From positions 124,001 through 188,000 of the forward strand of contig NZ_JOBH01000006.1 of the NCBI RefSeq assembly GCF_000717745.1: a stretch of DNA of 64,000 nucleotides, given 5' to 3'. The translations under genes were made by a program, and so were the position numbers. The notes beneath the pieces were generated by a model. That model searched no databases and was not told the origin of the DNA. It saw only the letters and a program-made list of their open reading frames with translations. This document shows, piece after piece, positions 1 to 7,957 of this stretch (positions are counted from its first letter, which is position 1; each line of letters starts with the position of its first letter). Origin of the DNA: Streptomyces violens. Lineage in GTDB: Bacteria > Actinomycetota > Actinomycetes > Streptomycetales > Streptomycetaceae.

Positions 1-179
1 ACGGCATCGAGGAGGAGAAGCTCGGCGAGTTCTACGCCCAGCGGACGCTGCTCAAGCGCGAGGTGCTGCCGGAACACGTCGCGAACGCGGTGTTCGCGCT
101 CACCGGCGGCGATCTCACGCACACCACCGGGCTGCACGTCCCCGTCGACGCGGGCGTGGCCGCCGCGTTCCTGCGCTGA
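1..179 (+). CDS. Bifunctional rhamnulose-1-phosphate aldolase/short-chain dehydrogenase, C-terminal end
   Basis: Partial gene: only the last 59 codons are in the window, read from base 3 to the TGA at 177-179. The tail contains EVLPEHVANAVFALTGG and ends TTGLHVPVDAGVAAAFLR, the typical end of an SDR-fold dehydrogenase where the last strand and 'DAG' close the NAD domain. The rhamnulokinase gene starts 12 bases later, which points to the aldolase/lactaldehyde dehydrogenase fusion that usually precedes rhaB in actinobacterial L-rhamnose operons. The aldolase half lies outside the window, so the family call rests on this tail and on context. Confidence 0.7.
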   Translation, partial: GIEEEKLGEFYAQRTLLKREVLPEHVANAVFALTGGDLTHTTGLHVPVDAGVAAAFLR

Positions 180-191
180 CGCGGAGGCGAC

Positions 192-1658
192 GTGACCGGC
201 ACACTCTCCTTCGCCGCCGTGGATCTCGGCGCCACCAGCGGGCGCGTGATCCTCGGCCGGGTCGGCCCGGACAGCCTCGGCCTCACCGAGGCGCACCGGT
301 TTCCCAACACCCCGGTACGGCTGCCCGACGGGCTGCACTGGGACGTGCTCGCGCTCCACCAGGGCGTACTGGACGGGCTGCGCGCGGCCGCCCACGCCGG
401 CGGCGTGGCGTCCGTCGGGGTCGACACCTGGGCGGTGGACTACGGGCTGCTGGACGCCGACGGCGCGCTGCTCGGCCAGCCGTACCACTACCGGGACGGG
501 CGTACGGAGGGCGCCGCTGAGCGGGTGTGGGCCATGGCCGGGCCCGAGGAGCTGCACGCGGTCACCGGGCTGCAGCACCTGCCGTTCAACACCGTGTACC
601 AGCTCGAAGCGGCCCGCGGCAGCGCGCAGCTCGCCGCCGCGCGCACCCTGCTGCTGATCCCGGACCTGCTCGTGCACTGGCTGACCGGCACGGTCGGCGC
701 GGAGGAGACCAACGCCTCCACCACCGGGCTGCTCGACGCCCGTACCGGCGACTGGTCCGCCGCGCTGCTCGACCGGCTGGGCATCGACCCGGGCCTGCTG
801 CCGCCGCTGCGCCGACCGGGCGAGCCGGCCGGGCCGCTGCTGCCGCACGTCGCCGAGTACACCGGACTGGCCGCGGCGACCCCGGTGACCACCGTCGCCT
901 CCCACGACACCGCCTCCGCGGTCGCCGCCGTGCCGGCCACGGAGCCCGGCTTCGCGTACATCTCCTGCGGCACCTGGTCGCTGGCCGGGCTGGAGCTGGA
1001 CGCGCCGGTCCTCACCGAGGAGTCCCGGGCCGCCAACTTCACCAACGAGCGCGGCATCGACGGGACGGTGCGCTATCTGCGCAACATCATGGGCATGTGG
1101 CTGCTGGAGGAGTGCCGCCGCACCTGGGCGGCGCAGGGCTCGCCCGCCGCGCTGCCCGACCTGCTCGCCGAGGCCGCGCGGGAGGAGCCGTTCGGCGCGC
1201 TCGTCGACCCGGACGCGCCCGAGTTCCTGCCGCCGGGCGACATGCCCGCACGGATACGGAGCTTCTGCCGCCGCACCGGACAGCGCGCCCCGGAGAGCCG
1301 GGGCGCCGTCGTCCGCTGCATCCTGGAGAGCCTGGCCCTGGCCCACCGGCGCACCCTGCGGCAGGCCGCCGCGCTCGCCGGGCGGGAGATCCGCACCGTC
1401 CACCTGGTCGGCGGCGGCAGCCGCAACGAGCTGCTCTGCCGGCTGACCGCCGATGCCACCGGACTGCCCGTCGTCGCAGGCCCCGCCGAGGCCACGGCGC
1501 TCGGCAACGTCCTCGTCCAGGCCCGCGCCCACGGACTCGTCCCCGACCGCGCCGCGATGCGTCGGCTGGTCGCCGCGACCCAGCCGCTGCGCCGTTACGA
1601 GCCGGGCGGCGACCGGGCCGCCTGGGACGCCGCCGCGGCCCGCATCGGGGTGGCCTGA
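192..1658 (+). CDS. rhaB: Rhamnulokinase
   Basis: FGGY-family sugar kinase of 488 residues that phosphorylates L-rhamnulose with ATP in the cytoplasm. The N-terminal phosphate-binding loop DLGATSGRVILG (about residues 10-21) and the C-terminal HLVGGGSRNELLC nucleotide-binding segment (about residue 405) are both present, and length is normal for RhaB. The GTG start at 192 follows a short GGAGGCGAC leader directly after the upstream stop codon, so the gene is co-transcribed with the aldolase/dehydrogenase. The last eight codons plus stop are duplicated immediately downstream (see the repeat entry). Confidence 0.92.
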   Translation: MTGTLSFAAVDLGATSGRVILGRVGPDSLGLTEAHRFPNTPVRLPDGLHWDVLALHQGVLDGLRAAAHAGGVASVGVDTWAVDYGLLDADGALLGQPYHYRDGRTEGAAERVWAMAGPEELHAVTGLQHLPFNTVYQLEAARGSAQLAAARTLLLIPDLLVHWLTGTVGAEETNASTTGLLDARTGDWSAALLDRLGIDPGLLPPLRRPGEPAGPLLPHVAEYTGLAAATPVTTVASHDTASAVAAVPATEPGFAYISCGTWSLAGLELDAPVLTEESRAANFTNERGIDGTVRYLRNIMGMWLLEECRRTWAAQGSPAALPDLLAEAAREEPFGALVDPDAPEFLPPGDMPARIRSFCRRTGQRAPESRGAVVRCILESLALAHRRTLRQAAALAGREIRTVHLVGGGSRNELLCRLTADATGLPVVAGPAEATALGNVLVQARAHGLVPDRAAMRRLVAATQPLRRYEPGGDRAAWDAAAARIGVA

Positions 1659-1682
1659 GCGGCCCGCATCGGGGTGGCCCGA
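1635..1682 (+). repeat. 24-bp tandem duplication across the rhaB stop codon
   Basis: Two adjacent 24-bp units, 1635-1658 and 1659-1682, differ by a single base: the TGA stop of rhaB in unit 1 is CGA in unit 2. Each unit encodes AARIGVA followed by stop or Arg, and a degenerate third start (GCGGCGGGCATTGG) follows. It looks like a slippage duplication in which one copy lost or gained the stop. Confidence 0.85.
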
Positions 1683-1762
1683 GCGGCGGGCATTGGCCCG
1701 GACGAGGTGCGGAGCGGCCCGGTCCGTTTTCACCGCTCGCCTTCAGGGGCACCCCTGACTCC

Positions 1763-2305
1763 ATGAGAAGCACGGAGGGTACGGGCGACGCGGACACCAC
1801 CACCGCGCTCACCCTGCACATCAACGGCGAACGCCGGGCGCAAGTCGTCGACAACCGCACCACGCTGCTCGACCTGCTCCGCGAGGACGTACGGCTGACC
1901 GGCGCCAAGAAGGGCTGCGATCACGGCCAGTGCGGGGCTTGCACGGTCCTGCTGGACGGCCACCGCGTCAACTCCTGCCTGGTGCTCGCGGTGGCCACCG
2001 AGGGCGCGCACGTGACGACCGTCGAGGGCCTGGCCGAAGGAGACGCGCTCCATCCGCTCCAGGAGGCGTTCATCGCGCACGACGGCTTCCAATGCGGCTT
2101 CTGCACGCCCGGCCAGATCTGCTCCGGCGTCGGGGCGATCGCCGAGGCCCAGGCCGGCTGGCCCAGCGCGGTGACGCCCGACGGCGCGCCGGACGGCCCG
2201 GTGGAGCTGACCGGCGGCGAGGTACGGGAGCGGATGAGCGGCAACATCTGCCGCTGCGGCGCGTACGTGAACATCATCGACGCGGTGCAGGAGGCGGCCC
2301 GGTGA
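1763..2305 (+). CDS. paoA: Aldehyde oxidoreductase iron-sulfur subunit (PaoA/YagT type)
   Basis: 180-residue electron-transfer subunit of a xanthine-oxidase-family molybdoenzyme. Two [2Fe-2S] clusters are visible: the plant-type set C52, C57, C60, C72 (KGCDHGQCGACTVLLDG) and the second set C111, C114, C163, C165 (CGFCTPG and NICRCGAY). The ATG at 1763 was chosen because the homologous region begins at once; no strong ribosome site precedes it. Unlike E. coli PaoA I see no twin-arginine signal, so a cytoplasmic enzyme is likely. The stop overlaps the GTG of the FAD subunit. Confidence 0.88.
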   Translation: MRSTEGTGDADTTTALTLHINGERRAQVVDNRTTLLDLLREDVRLTGAKKGCDHGQCGACTVLLDGHRVNSCLVLAVATEGAHVTTVEGLAEGDALHPLQEAFIAHDGFQCGFCTPGQICSGVGAIAEAQAGWPSAVTPDGAPDGPVELTGGEVRERMSGNICRCGAYVNIIDAVQEAAR

Positions 2306-3303
2306 AACCCTTCCGCTACGAGACGGCCACCGACCCCGCGACCGCCGTCGACCTGCTCTCCCGCGCACCCCGCGCGGCCTTCCTCGGCGGCGGCACCAAC
2401 CTCGTGGACCTCATGAAGCTCGGGGTCGAGGTGCCCGAGATGCTGGTCGACGTCAGCCGGCTGCCGTTCGACGACATCACCGAGACCGACGGCGGGGGAC
2501 TGCGGGTGGGCGCCACCGTGCGCAACAGCACCCTCGCCGTGCACACCGCCGTCCGCACCCGCTACCCGGCGCTCTCCCAGGCCCTGCTCGCCGGCGCCTC
2601 GCCCCAGCTGCGCAACCTCGCCACGATCGGCGGCAACCTGCTGCAGCGCACCCGCTGCACGTACTTCCAGGACATCGGCAAGCCCTGCAACAAGCGGCGA
2701 CCCGGCTCCGGCTGCCCCGCACGCAGCGGCATCCACCGCGACCTCGCGGTCCTCGGCGCCTCCCAGCACTGCGTGGCCACCCACCCCTCGGACATGGCGG
2801 TCGCCCTGACGGCCCTCGACGCGCAGGTGCACTGCGTCTCAGCGGACGGCGAGCGGACGCTGCCGGTGGCCGAACTGCACCGGCTGCCGGGCGACACCCC
2901 CGACCAGGACACCGTCCTGCGGCACGGTGAACTGATCACCGCCGTGGAACTGCCGCCACCGGTGCCCGGCGCCCGCTCGGCGTACCGCAAGGCCCGGGAA
3001 CGCGCCTCGTACGCCTTCGCGCTCGCCTCGGCCGCCGCCGACCTGAAGGTGAGCGACGGCAACGTCGAGCACGTACGGCTCGCGTTCGGCGCGCTCGCGG
3101 CCAAGCCGTGGCGCGCCCGCGCCGCCGAGGCCGCGCTGCTCGGCCGGCCCGCCACCGAGGAGTCCTTCGGCCGGGCCGTGGACGAGGAACTGGCGGCCGC
3201 CGAGCCGCTGCGCGACAACGGCTACAAGATCCCCCTGGCCCGCCGGCTGGCCGTCGCACTGCTGACGGACCTCGCGGGCACGCACGCGGAGGGTGCGCGA
3301 TGA
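2302..3303 (+). CDS. paoB: Aldehyde oxidoreductase FAD-binding subunit (PaoB/YagS type)
   Basis: 333-residue FAD subunit of the molybdenum hydroxylase family. FAD-binding segments FLGGGTNLVDLMK (about residues 27-39) and NLATIGGNLLQRT (about 105-117) are clear. A cysteine-rich insert follows with C119, C129 (GKPCNKR), C138 and C157, matching the extra [4Fe-4S] cluster known in E. coli PaoB and absent from ordinary xanthine dehydrogenase FAD subunits. The GTG start overlaps the upstream stop by four bases and the stop overlaps the next ATG, so the three subunits are translationally coupled. Confidence 0.88.
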   Translation: MKPFRYETATDPATAVDLLSRAPRAAFLGGGTNLVDLMKLGVEVPEMLVDVSRLPFDDITETDGGGLRVGATVRNSTLAVHTAVRTRYPALSQALLAGASPQLRNLATIGGNLLQRTRCTYFQDIGKPCNKRRPGSGCPARSGIHRDLAVLGASQHCVATHPSDMAVALTALDAQVHCVSADGERTLPVAELHRLPGDTPDQDTVLRHGELITAVELPPPVPGARSAYRKARERASYAFALASAAADLKVSDGNVEHVRLAFGALAAKPWRARAAEAALLGRPATEESFGRAVDEELAAAEPLRDNGYKIPLARRLAVALLTDLAGTHAEGAR

Positions 3304-5396
3304 CGACCTTGCCCCGGACCCTGGGCGCGGACACCGCACGGCTGGAGAGCCGCGAGAAGGTGACCGGCACGGCGCGGTACGCCGCCGACCACGCACGCCC
3401 CGACGGCCTGTACGCCTGGGCGGTGCCCGCCACGATCGCCCGCGGCGAGATCACCGCCGTCGACACCGCTACCGCGCTCGCCGACCCCGCCGTCGTCACC
3501 GTGCTCACCCACGAGAACGCGCCCCGGCTCGCCGAAGGCGACGACCCCACTCTCGCCGTCCTGCAGTCCCCGCACGTCGCACACCGCGGCCAGATCGTCG
3601 CGCTCGCGGTCGCCACCTCCCTGGAAGCGGCCCGCGCCGCCGCGACCGCGGTACGCCTGGACTACACCTCCGAGCCGCACGACGTCCTCCTCACCGCCGA
3701 ACACCCGGGCATCTACGCGCCCGAGACCGCCAACGGCGGCCACCCCGCCGACCGCCTGCGCGGCGACTTCGAGGCGGCCTACGCCGAGGCCCCCGTACAG
3801 CACGACGCCGTCTACGAAACCCCGCCGCTGCACAACCACCCCATGGAGCCGCACGCCGCCACGGCCTGGTGGGAGGGCGAGCGGAAGCTCTGCCTGCACG
3901 ACTCCAGCCAGGGCTCCTCGACCGTCCAGCAGATGCTGGCCCAGCTCTTCGCACTCGGCCCTGACCAGGTGCTCGTCACGAGCGAGCACGTCGGCGGCGG
4001 CTTCGGCTCCAAGGGCACGCCGCGCCCGCACGCGGTACTCGCCGCCATGGCAGCGCGTGTCACGGGCCGCCCGGTCACCCTCGCCTTCGCGCGCCAGCAG
4101 ATGCCCGCCGTCACCGGCCACCGCGCCCCGACGATCCAGCACCTCCGCATCGGAGCCGACCGCGACGGCCGCATCCAGGCCCTCGCGCACGAGATCACCA
4201 CCCAGTCCTCCACGGTCCAGGAGTTCGTCGAGCAGGCCGCGGCGCCCAGCCGGACGATGTACGTCTCGCCGGCCAGCCGCACCACCCACCGGGTCGCCCG
4301 GCTCGACGTGCCCACCCCCTCCTGGATGCGCGCGCCCGGCGAGTGCCCCGGCATGTACGCCCTCGAAGCGGCCATGGACGAACTCGCCCTCGCCTGCGGC
4401 CTGGACCCCATCGAACTGCGCGTACGCAACGAGCCCGACCGCGAGCCGGACTCCGGCCGCCCGTACAGCAGCCGCCACCTCGTGGAGTGCCTGCGCGAGG
4501 GCGCCCGCCGCTTCGGGTGGCAGGACCGAGACCCGCGCCCCGCGACGCGCCGCGACGGCCGGCTGCTGCTCGGTACCGGCGTGGCCGCCTCGACGTACCC
4601 GGTGATGGTCGCCCCGTGCCACGCCGAGGCGCACGCCCGCGCCGATGGGCTGATCGACGTCCGGGTGAACGCCACCGACATCGGCACCGGCGCCCGGACC
4701 GTCCTCGCCCAGATCGCCGCCGACGCGCTCCGGCTGCCACTGGACCGGGTCCGCATCCGCGTGGGCTGCAGCGAACTGCCCGAGGCCCCGGTGGCGGGCG
4801 GCTCTTCCGGCACCTCCTCGTGGGGCTCGGCGGTGCACAAGGCGTGCGACGGACTGCGGCGCGCGCTGGAGGAGCACAGCGAAGTACCGGCGACGGGCCT
4901 GACGGTCGCCGCCGACACCACCGAGGAGAGCAAGGGCGGCAAGGAGTACGCGCGGCACGCGTACGGCGCCCAGTTCGCCGAGGTACAGGTGGACACCGCG
5001 ACGGGCGAGACCCGGGTACGGCGGCTCCTCGGCGTCTTCGCCGCGGGCCGCATCCTGAACCCGCGCACCGCCCGCTCGCAGTTCCTCGGCGGCATGACGA
5101 TGGGACTCGGCATGGCCCTGACGGAAAACAGCACGATGGACCGCGAGTTCGGCGACTACGCGGAACGCGATCTGGCGATGTACCACGTGCCGGTCTGCGC
5201 CGACGTGCCGGACATCGACGTCCACTGGATCGAGGAGGAGGACCCGCACCTGAACCCGATGGGCTCCAAGGGCATCGGCGAGATCGGCATCGTGGGCACG
5301 GCGGCGGCTGTGACCAATGCGGTGCACCACGCGACGGGGGTGCGGGTCCGGGCGCTGCCGGTTACGCCGGATTCGTTGCTGCCACACCTGCCCTGA
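3300..5396 (+). CDS. paoC: Aldehyde oxidoreductase molybdopterin-binding subunit (PaoC/YagR type)
   Basis: 698-residue catalytic subunit that binds the molybdenum cofactor and oxidises an aldehyde or related substrate with water. The Moco contacts GGGFGSKG (about residue 235) and the C-terminal GSKGIGEIGIVG, which carries the catalytic Glu of the family, are intact. Length is a little under that of E. coli PaoC (732). The start is the ATG of an ATGA overlap with the FAD subunit. The substrate cannot be told from sequence; location after rhaB could hint at a sugar- or lactaldehyde-derived aldehyde, but that is inference. Confidence 0.88.
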   Translation: MTTLPRTLGADTARLESREKVTGTARYAADHARPDGLYAWAVPATIARGEITAVDTATALADPAVVTVLTHENAPRLAEGDDPTLAVLQSPHVAHRGQIVALAVATSLEAARAAATAVRLDYTSEPHDVLLTAEHPGIYAPETANGGHPADRLRGDFEAAYAEAPVQHDAVYETPPLHNHPMEPHAATAWWEGERKLCLHDSSQGSSTVQQMLAQLFALGPDQVLVTSEHVGGGFGSKGTPRPHAVLAAMAARVTGRPVTLAFARQQMPAVTGHRAPTIQHLRIGADRDGRIQALAHEITTQSSTVQEFVEQAAAPSRTMYVSPASRTTHRVARLDVPTPSWMRAPGECPGMYALEAAMDELALACGLDPIELRVRNEPDREPDSGRPYSSRHLVECLREGARRFGWQDRDPRPATRRDGRLLLGTGVAASTYPVMVAPCHAEAHARADGLIDVRVNATDIGTGARTVLAQIAADALRLPLDRVRIRVGCSELPEAPVAGGSSGTSSWGSAVHKACDGLRRALEEHSEVPATGLTVAADTTEESKGGKEYARHAYGAQFAEVQVDTATGETRVRRLLGVFAAGRILNPRTARSQFLGGMTMGLGMALTENSTMDREFGDYAERDLAMYHVPVCADVPDIDVHWIEEEDPHLNPMGSKGIGEIGIVGTAAAVTNAVHHATGVRVRALPVTPDSLLPHLP

Positions 5397-5437
5397 CGGT
5401 GCGTCACCAGTGACAGCGGGTCAGGGCTGACGGGGCG

Positions 5438-6163
5438 TCATCCGGTCGGCAGGGCGGCGGTGAAGCGGGTCGCGATGGCCGCCGGGGCGGTGATCGCGCC
5501 GCCCACGACGACGCCCCACGCCCCCGCGTCGATGGCCGCGCGGGCCTGCTCCGGGGTGTGCAGCCGCCCCTCGGCGAAGACGGGCGCCTCCAGGCGCTCG
5601 GCCAGCTCGCCGACCAGCACCAGGTCGGGGCCGGGCTGCTGGCGGCTGTACGGCGTGTAACCGGACAGGGTCGTGGAGACCACATCGGCACCGAGCGCGG
5701 CCGCCGCCACCCCCTCCTCCACCGTGGACACATCGGCCATCAACAGCGCACCGAGTCCATGCACCGCCTCGACCGTCTCGCGCAGCGGGCGGCCGTCCGG
5801 GCGCGGGCGGCCGGTCGCGTCCACGGCGACGATCTCGGCACCCGCCTCGGCGACGGCCCGCGCGTGCCCCGCGGTCGGCGTGATGTAGACCCCCTCAGCG
5901 CCGTCCTTCCACAGCCCGATGACCGGCAGCCCGACCACTGCCCGTACGGCCCGGATGTCGTCCACGCCCTGTACCCGTACCCCCGCCACCGGCGCGCCCG
6001 AGGTCACCGAGGCGGCCATGGCGGCGATGTGCTCCGGGGCGCGCAACGGGTCTCCGGGCGGCGCCTGGCAGGAGACCACCAGCCGCCCGCGCAGCCCGTC
6101 GAGCAGTGCACGGACACGGTCGGCGGGCATCGTGGTCCGGCTCGGGCCAGTGGTCTCCGTCAT
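5438..6163 (-). CDS. nanE: N-acetylmannosamine-6-phosphate 2-epimerase
   Basis: 241-residue TIM-barrel epimerase that turns ManNAc-6-P into GlcNAc-6-P in the cytoplasm. The signature pieces are LVVSCQAPPGDPL near the N terminus, VIGLWKDG (catalytic Lys), EIVAVDAT and the C-terminal phosphate-binding VFAEGRLHTPEQA and AWGVVVGGAIT. It is the last gene of a minus-strand operon, 19 bases after the ROK kinase that would supply ManNAc-6-P. No sialic-acid lyase or glucosamine-6-P enzymes are seen nearby. Confidence 0.9.
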   Translation of the reverse strand: MTETTGPSRTTMPADRVRALLDGLRGRLVVSCQAPPGDPLRAPEHIAAMAASVTSGAPVAGVRVQGVDDIRAVRAVVGLPVIGLWKDGAEGVYITPTAGHARAVAEAGAEIVAVDATGRPRPDGRPLRETVEAVHGLGALLMADVSTVEEGVAAAALGADVVSTTLSGYTPYSRQQPGPDLVLVGELAERLEAPVFAEGRLHTPEQARAAIDAGAWGVVVGGAITAPAAIATRFTAALPTG

Positions 6164-6182
6164 GCGCTGTCCTCGTCCTTCA

Positions 6183-7145
6183 TCACGTCGTCGTGGTGGT
6201 CTGCCGGGGGCCGGTTTCCAGCAGCAGGGCCGCGGCGCCGATCACCGCGGCACGGGGCCCGAGCGCGGCGGGCACGGGCCGTACGCCGGCGGGCCCGGGC
6301 AGCAGCTCGGCGGCGAACGCCTCAGTCAGCGGCTGCCAGAACGGCGTGCCGATGGACGCGACACCGCCGCCGATCACCACCCGCTGCGGATCCACGGTGT
6401 TGACCAGCCCGGCCAGCGCGCGGCCCAACGCCGCCGCACCCTCGGCGAGGGCGGCCCGGGCGGCTTCCGTGCCAGTAGGGGTATCCGACTCCGCCAGTGC
6501 CGCCACCTTCCGCAGGTCGTACACGTCCTCATCCCCGGCCAGTTCGCGGAACCGCGCGGTGATCGCGGGGCCCGACGCGACGGCCTCCAGATGCCCCGCC
6601 CCGCCACAGTTGCACGGCCGCCCGGCGGCCTCCGGCACCGCGATATGGCCGAACTCGCCCGCCGTCCAGTGCGCACCGCGCAGCAGCCGCCCACCGGTGA
6701 CCAGCCCGCCGCCGATGCCGGTGCCCACGCTCACGTACAGCGCGGACGCGCAGCCCGCGCCGGCGCCGTAGGTCTGCTCGGCCAGCGCGAAGACATTCGC
6801 GTCGTTGTCGGCGGCCACCGGCAGCCCGAGGCGGGCGCTGAGCTCCTCGCTCAGACGGGTGCCCGCCCAGCCGGGGAGCAGCGCGTTGGCCGAACGCACC
6901 ACGCCCAGGTCCCGGTCGATGACTCCTCCGGTACCAATGCCCAGGCCCTCCGCGCCTTCCCACCCGGGCAGTTCGCGAACGGCCGCCGCGATGGCGTCGA
7001 GCACCGCGTCGCGGCCCTGCGCCGCGGGCGTGGGCCGGACGACCGAGGTCAGCAACGCGCCGTCCGCCGAGACGAGACCGGCAGCGATCTTCGTCCCACC
7101 CACATCGACGCCGAGCAGCGTGCGCGGCTCCCGAGCGGCCGTCAC
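6183..7145 (-). CDS. nanK: ROK-family sugar kinase, probable N-acetylmannosamine kinase
   Basis: 320-residue ROK kinase. The N-terminal ATP loop LGVDVGGTKIAAGLV, the sugar-binding VAADNDANVFALAEQ, the GTGIGGGLV loop and the zinc site motif (about residue 173: EFGHIAVPEAAGRPCNCGGAGHLE) are all present. I start it at GTG 7145, overlapping the gntR stop codon (GTGA), because upstream in-frame sequence is only the gntR gene read out of frame. The operon partner nanE makes ManNAc the most likely substrate, although glucose or GlcNAc kinase activity is possible for this family. Confidence 0.82.
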   Translation of the reverse strand: MTAAREPRTLLGVDVGGTKIAAGLVSADGALLTSVVRPTPAAQGRDAVLDAIAAAVRELPGWEGAEGLGIGTGGVIDRDLGVVRSANALLPGWAGTRLSEELSARLGLPVAADNDANVFALAEQTYGAGAGCASALYVSVGTGIGGGLVTGGRLLRGAHWTAGEFGHIAVPEAAGRPCNCGGAGHLEAVASGPAITARFRELAGDEDVYDLRKVAALAESDTPTGTEAARAALAEGAAALGRALAGLVNTVDPQRVVIGGGVASIGTPFWQPLTEAFAAELLPGPAGVRPVPAALGPRAAVIGAAALLLETGPRQTTTTT

Positions 7146-7852
7146 GACTGCGCCCTGCGGACGGTGAAACGGATGTCGTAGCGGTCGGCGCGGTAGATCG
7201 TGGTCGTCGCCTCGACGGGGGTGTCGCGGCGGTCCAGACCGACCCGCTGCACCCGCAGCCCCGAACTGCCCAGCGGGACGCCGAGCAGGGCCGACTCCGT
7301 GTCGTCGAGGTCGACGGCCCGGATGATCTGGTCGGCCGAGCGGATGTCCAGCCCGTACCGCTCGTTGAGCAGTGCGTAGAGCGATCCCGTCAGGTCCTCC
7401 TCGACGAGCCCGGGGACACGGTCGGCCGGAAAGTGGACGTTCTCCAGGCACATGGGGGAGCCGTCGGCGAGCCGCAGCCGGGAGACGCGGACGACCTTGG
7501 AGTCCGGCGCGACACCGAGCCGCTCGGCGAGCTGCCGGCCGGCCCGCACCGTCCCGGCGGCCAGCAGCCGCGAGGCCGGTTCGAGGTTCCGCTCGGCCAT
7601 GTCCTCGGAGAACGAGGTGAGGGTGAGCGACTTGGAAACGACGGGCGGCGCGACGAACGTCCCCGCGCCCTGCACCCGGTACACACTCCCCGCAGCCTCC
7701 AGGGCGTCCAGCGCCTGCCGCACGGTGTTGCGCGAGACCCCGTGCTGCGTGGCGATCTCCCGCTCCGTAGGGAGCGGCGCGTGCGGGGGAGCGCCACCGA
7801 TCTCGCTCAGCAGCGCCGCCCGCAGCTCCTCATGCTTGGCCTGTCGAGCCAC
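7142..7852 (-). CDS. GntR-family (HutC/UTRA) transcriptional regulator
   Basis: 236 residues: an N-terminal winged helix (TEREIATQHGVSRNTVRQALDALEAAGSVYRVQGAGTFV, described by positions 27-67) and a C-terminal UTRA ligand domain with LRLADGSPMCLENVHFP. Such regulators usually bind a phosphorylated sugar of their own operon, so ManNAc-6-P or GlcNAc-6-P is a reasonable guess for the ligand. GTG start with an AAGGTGAA ribosome site. Two near-identical operator-like sequences lie just upstream, indicating self-control. Confidence 0.88.
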   Translation of the reverse strand: MARQAKHEELRAALLSEIGGAPPHAPLPTEREIATQHGVSRNTVRQALDALEAAGSVYRVQGAGTFVAPPVVSKSLTLTSFSEDMAERNLEPASRLLAAGTVRAGRQLAERLGVAPDSKVVRVSRLRLADGSPMCLENVHFPADRVPGLVEEDLTGSLYALLNERYGLDIRSADQIIRAVDLDDTESALLGVPLGSSGLRVQRVGLDRRDTPVEATTTIYRADRYDIRFTVRRAQS

Positions 7853-7877
7853 GCTTCACCTTCCCCATGGGAGTGCA

Positions 7878-7893
7878 ATAGGTACCAACCAAT
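7878..7893. promoter_or_regulatory. Putative GntR operator 1
   Basis: ATAGGTACCAACCAAT, 14 of 16 bases identical to operator 2. It sits about 25 bases upstream of the gntR start, where a repressor would block transcription of gntR-kinase-nanE. The dyad (TTGG/CCAA type arms) resembles sites of HutC-type GntR proteins. Confidence 0.6.
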
Positions 7894-7941
7894 AGGGAAG
7901 TTAGCACGCCAACATCTGACCGATGCCGCTCACTGTGGAGA

Positions 7942-7957
7942 ATTGGTACCAGCCAAT
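7942..7957. promoter_or_regulatory. Putative GntR operator 2
   Basis: ATTGGTACCAGCCAAT, an inverted repeat with arms ATTGG and CCAAT. It abuts the stop codon of the MFS gene and lies 64 bases from operator 1, so a dimer pair could form a loop over the gntR promoter. Confidence 0.6.
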
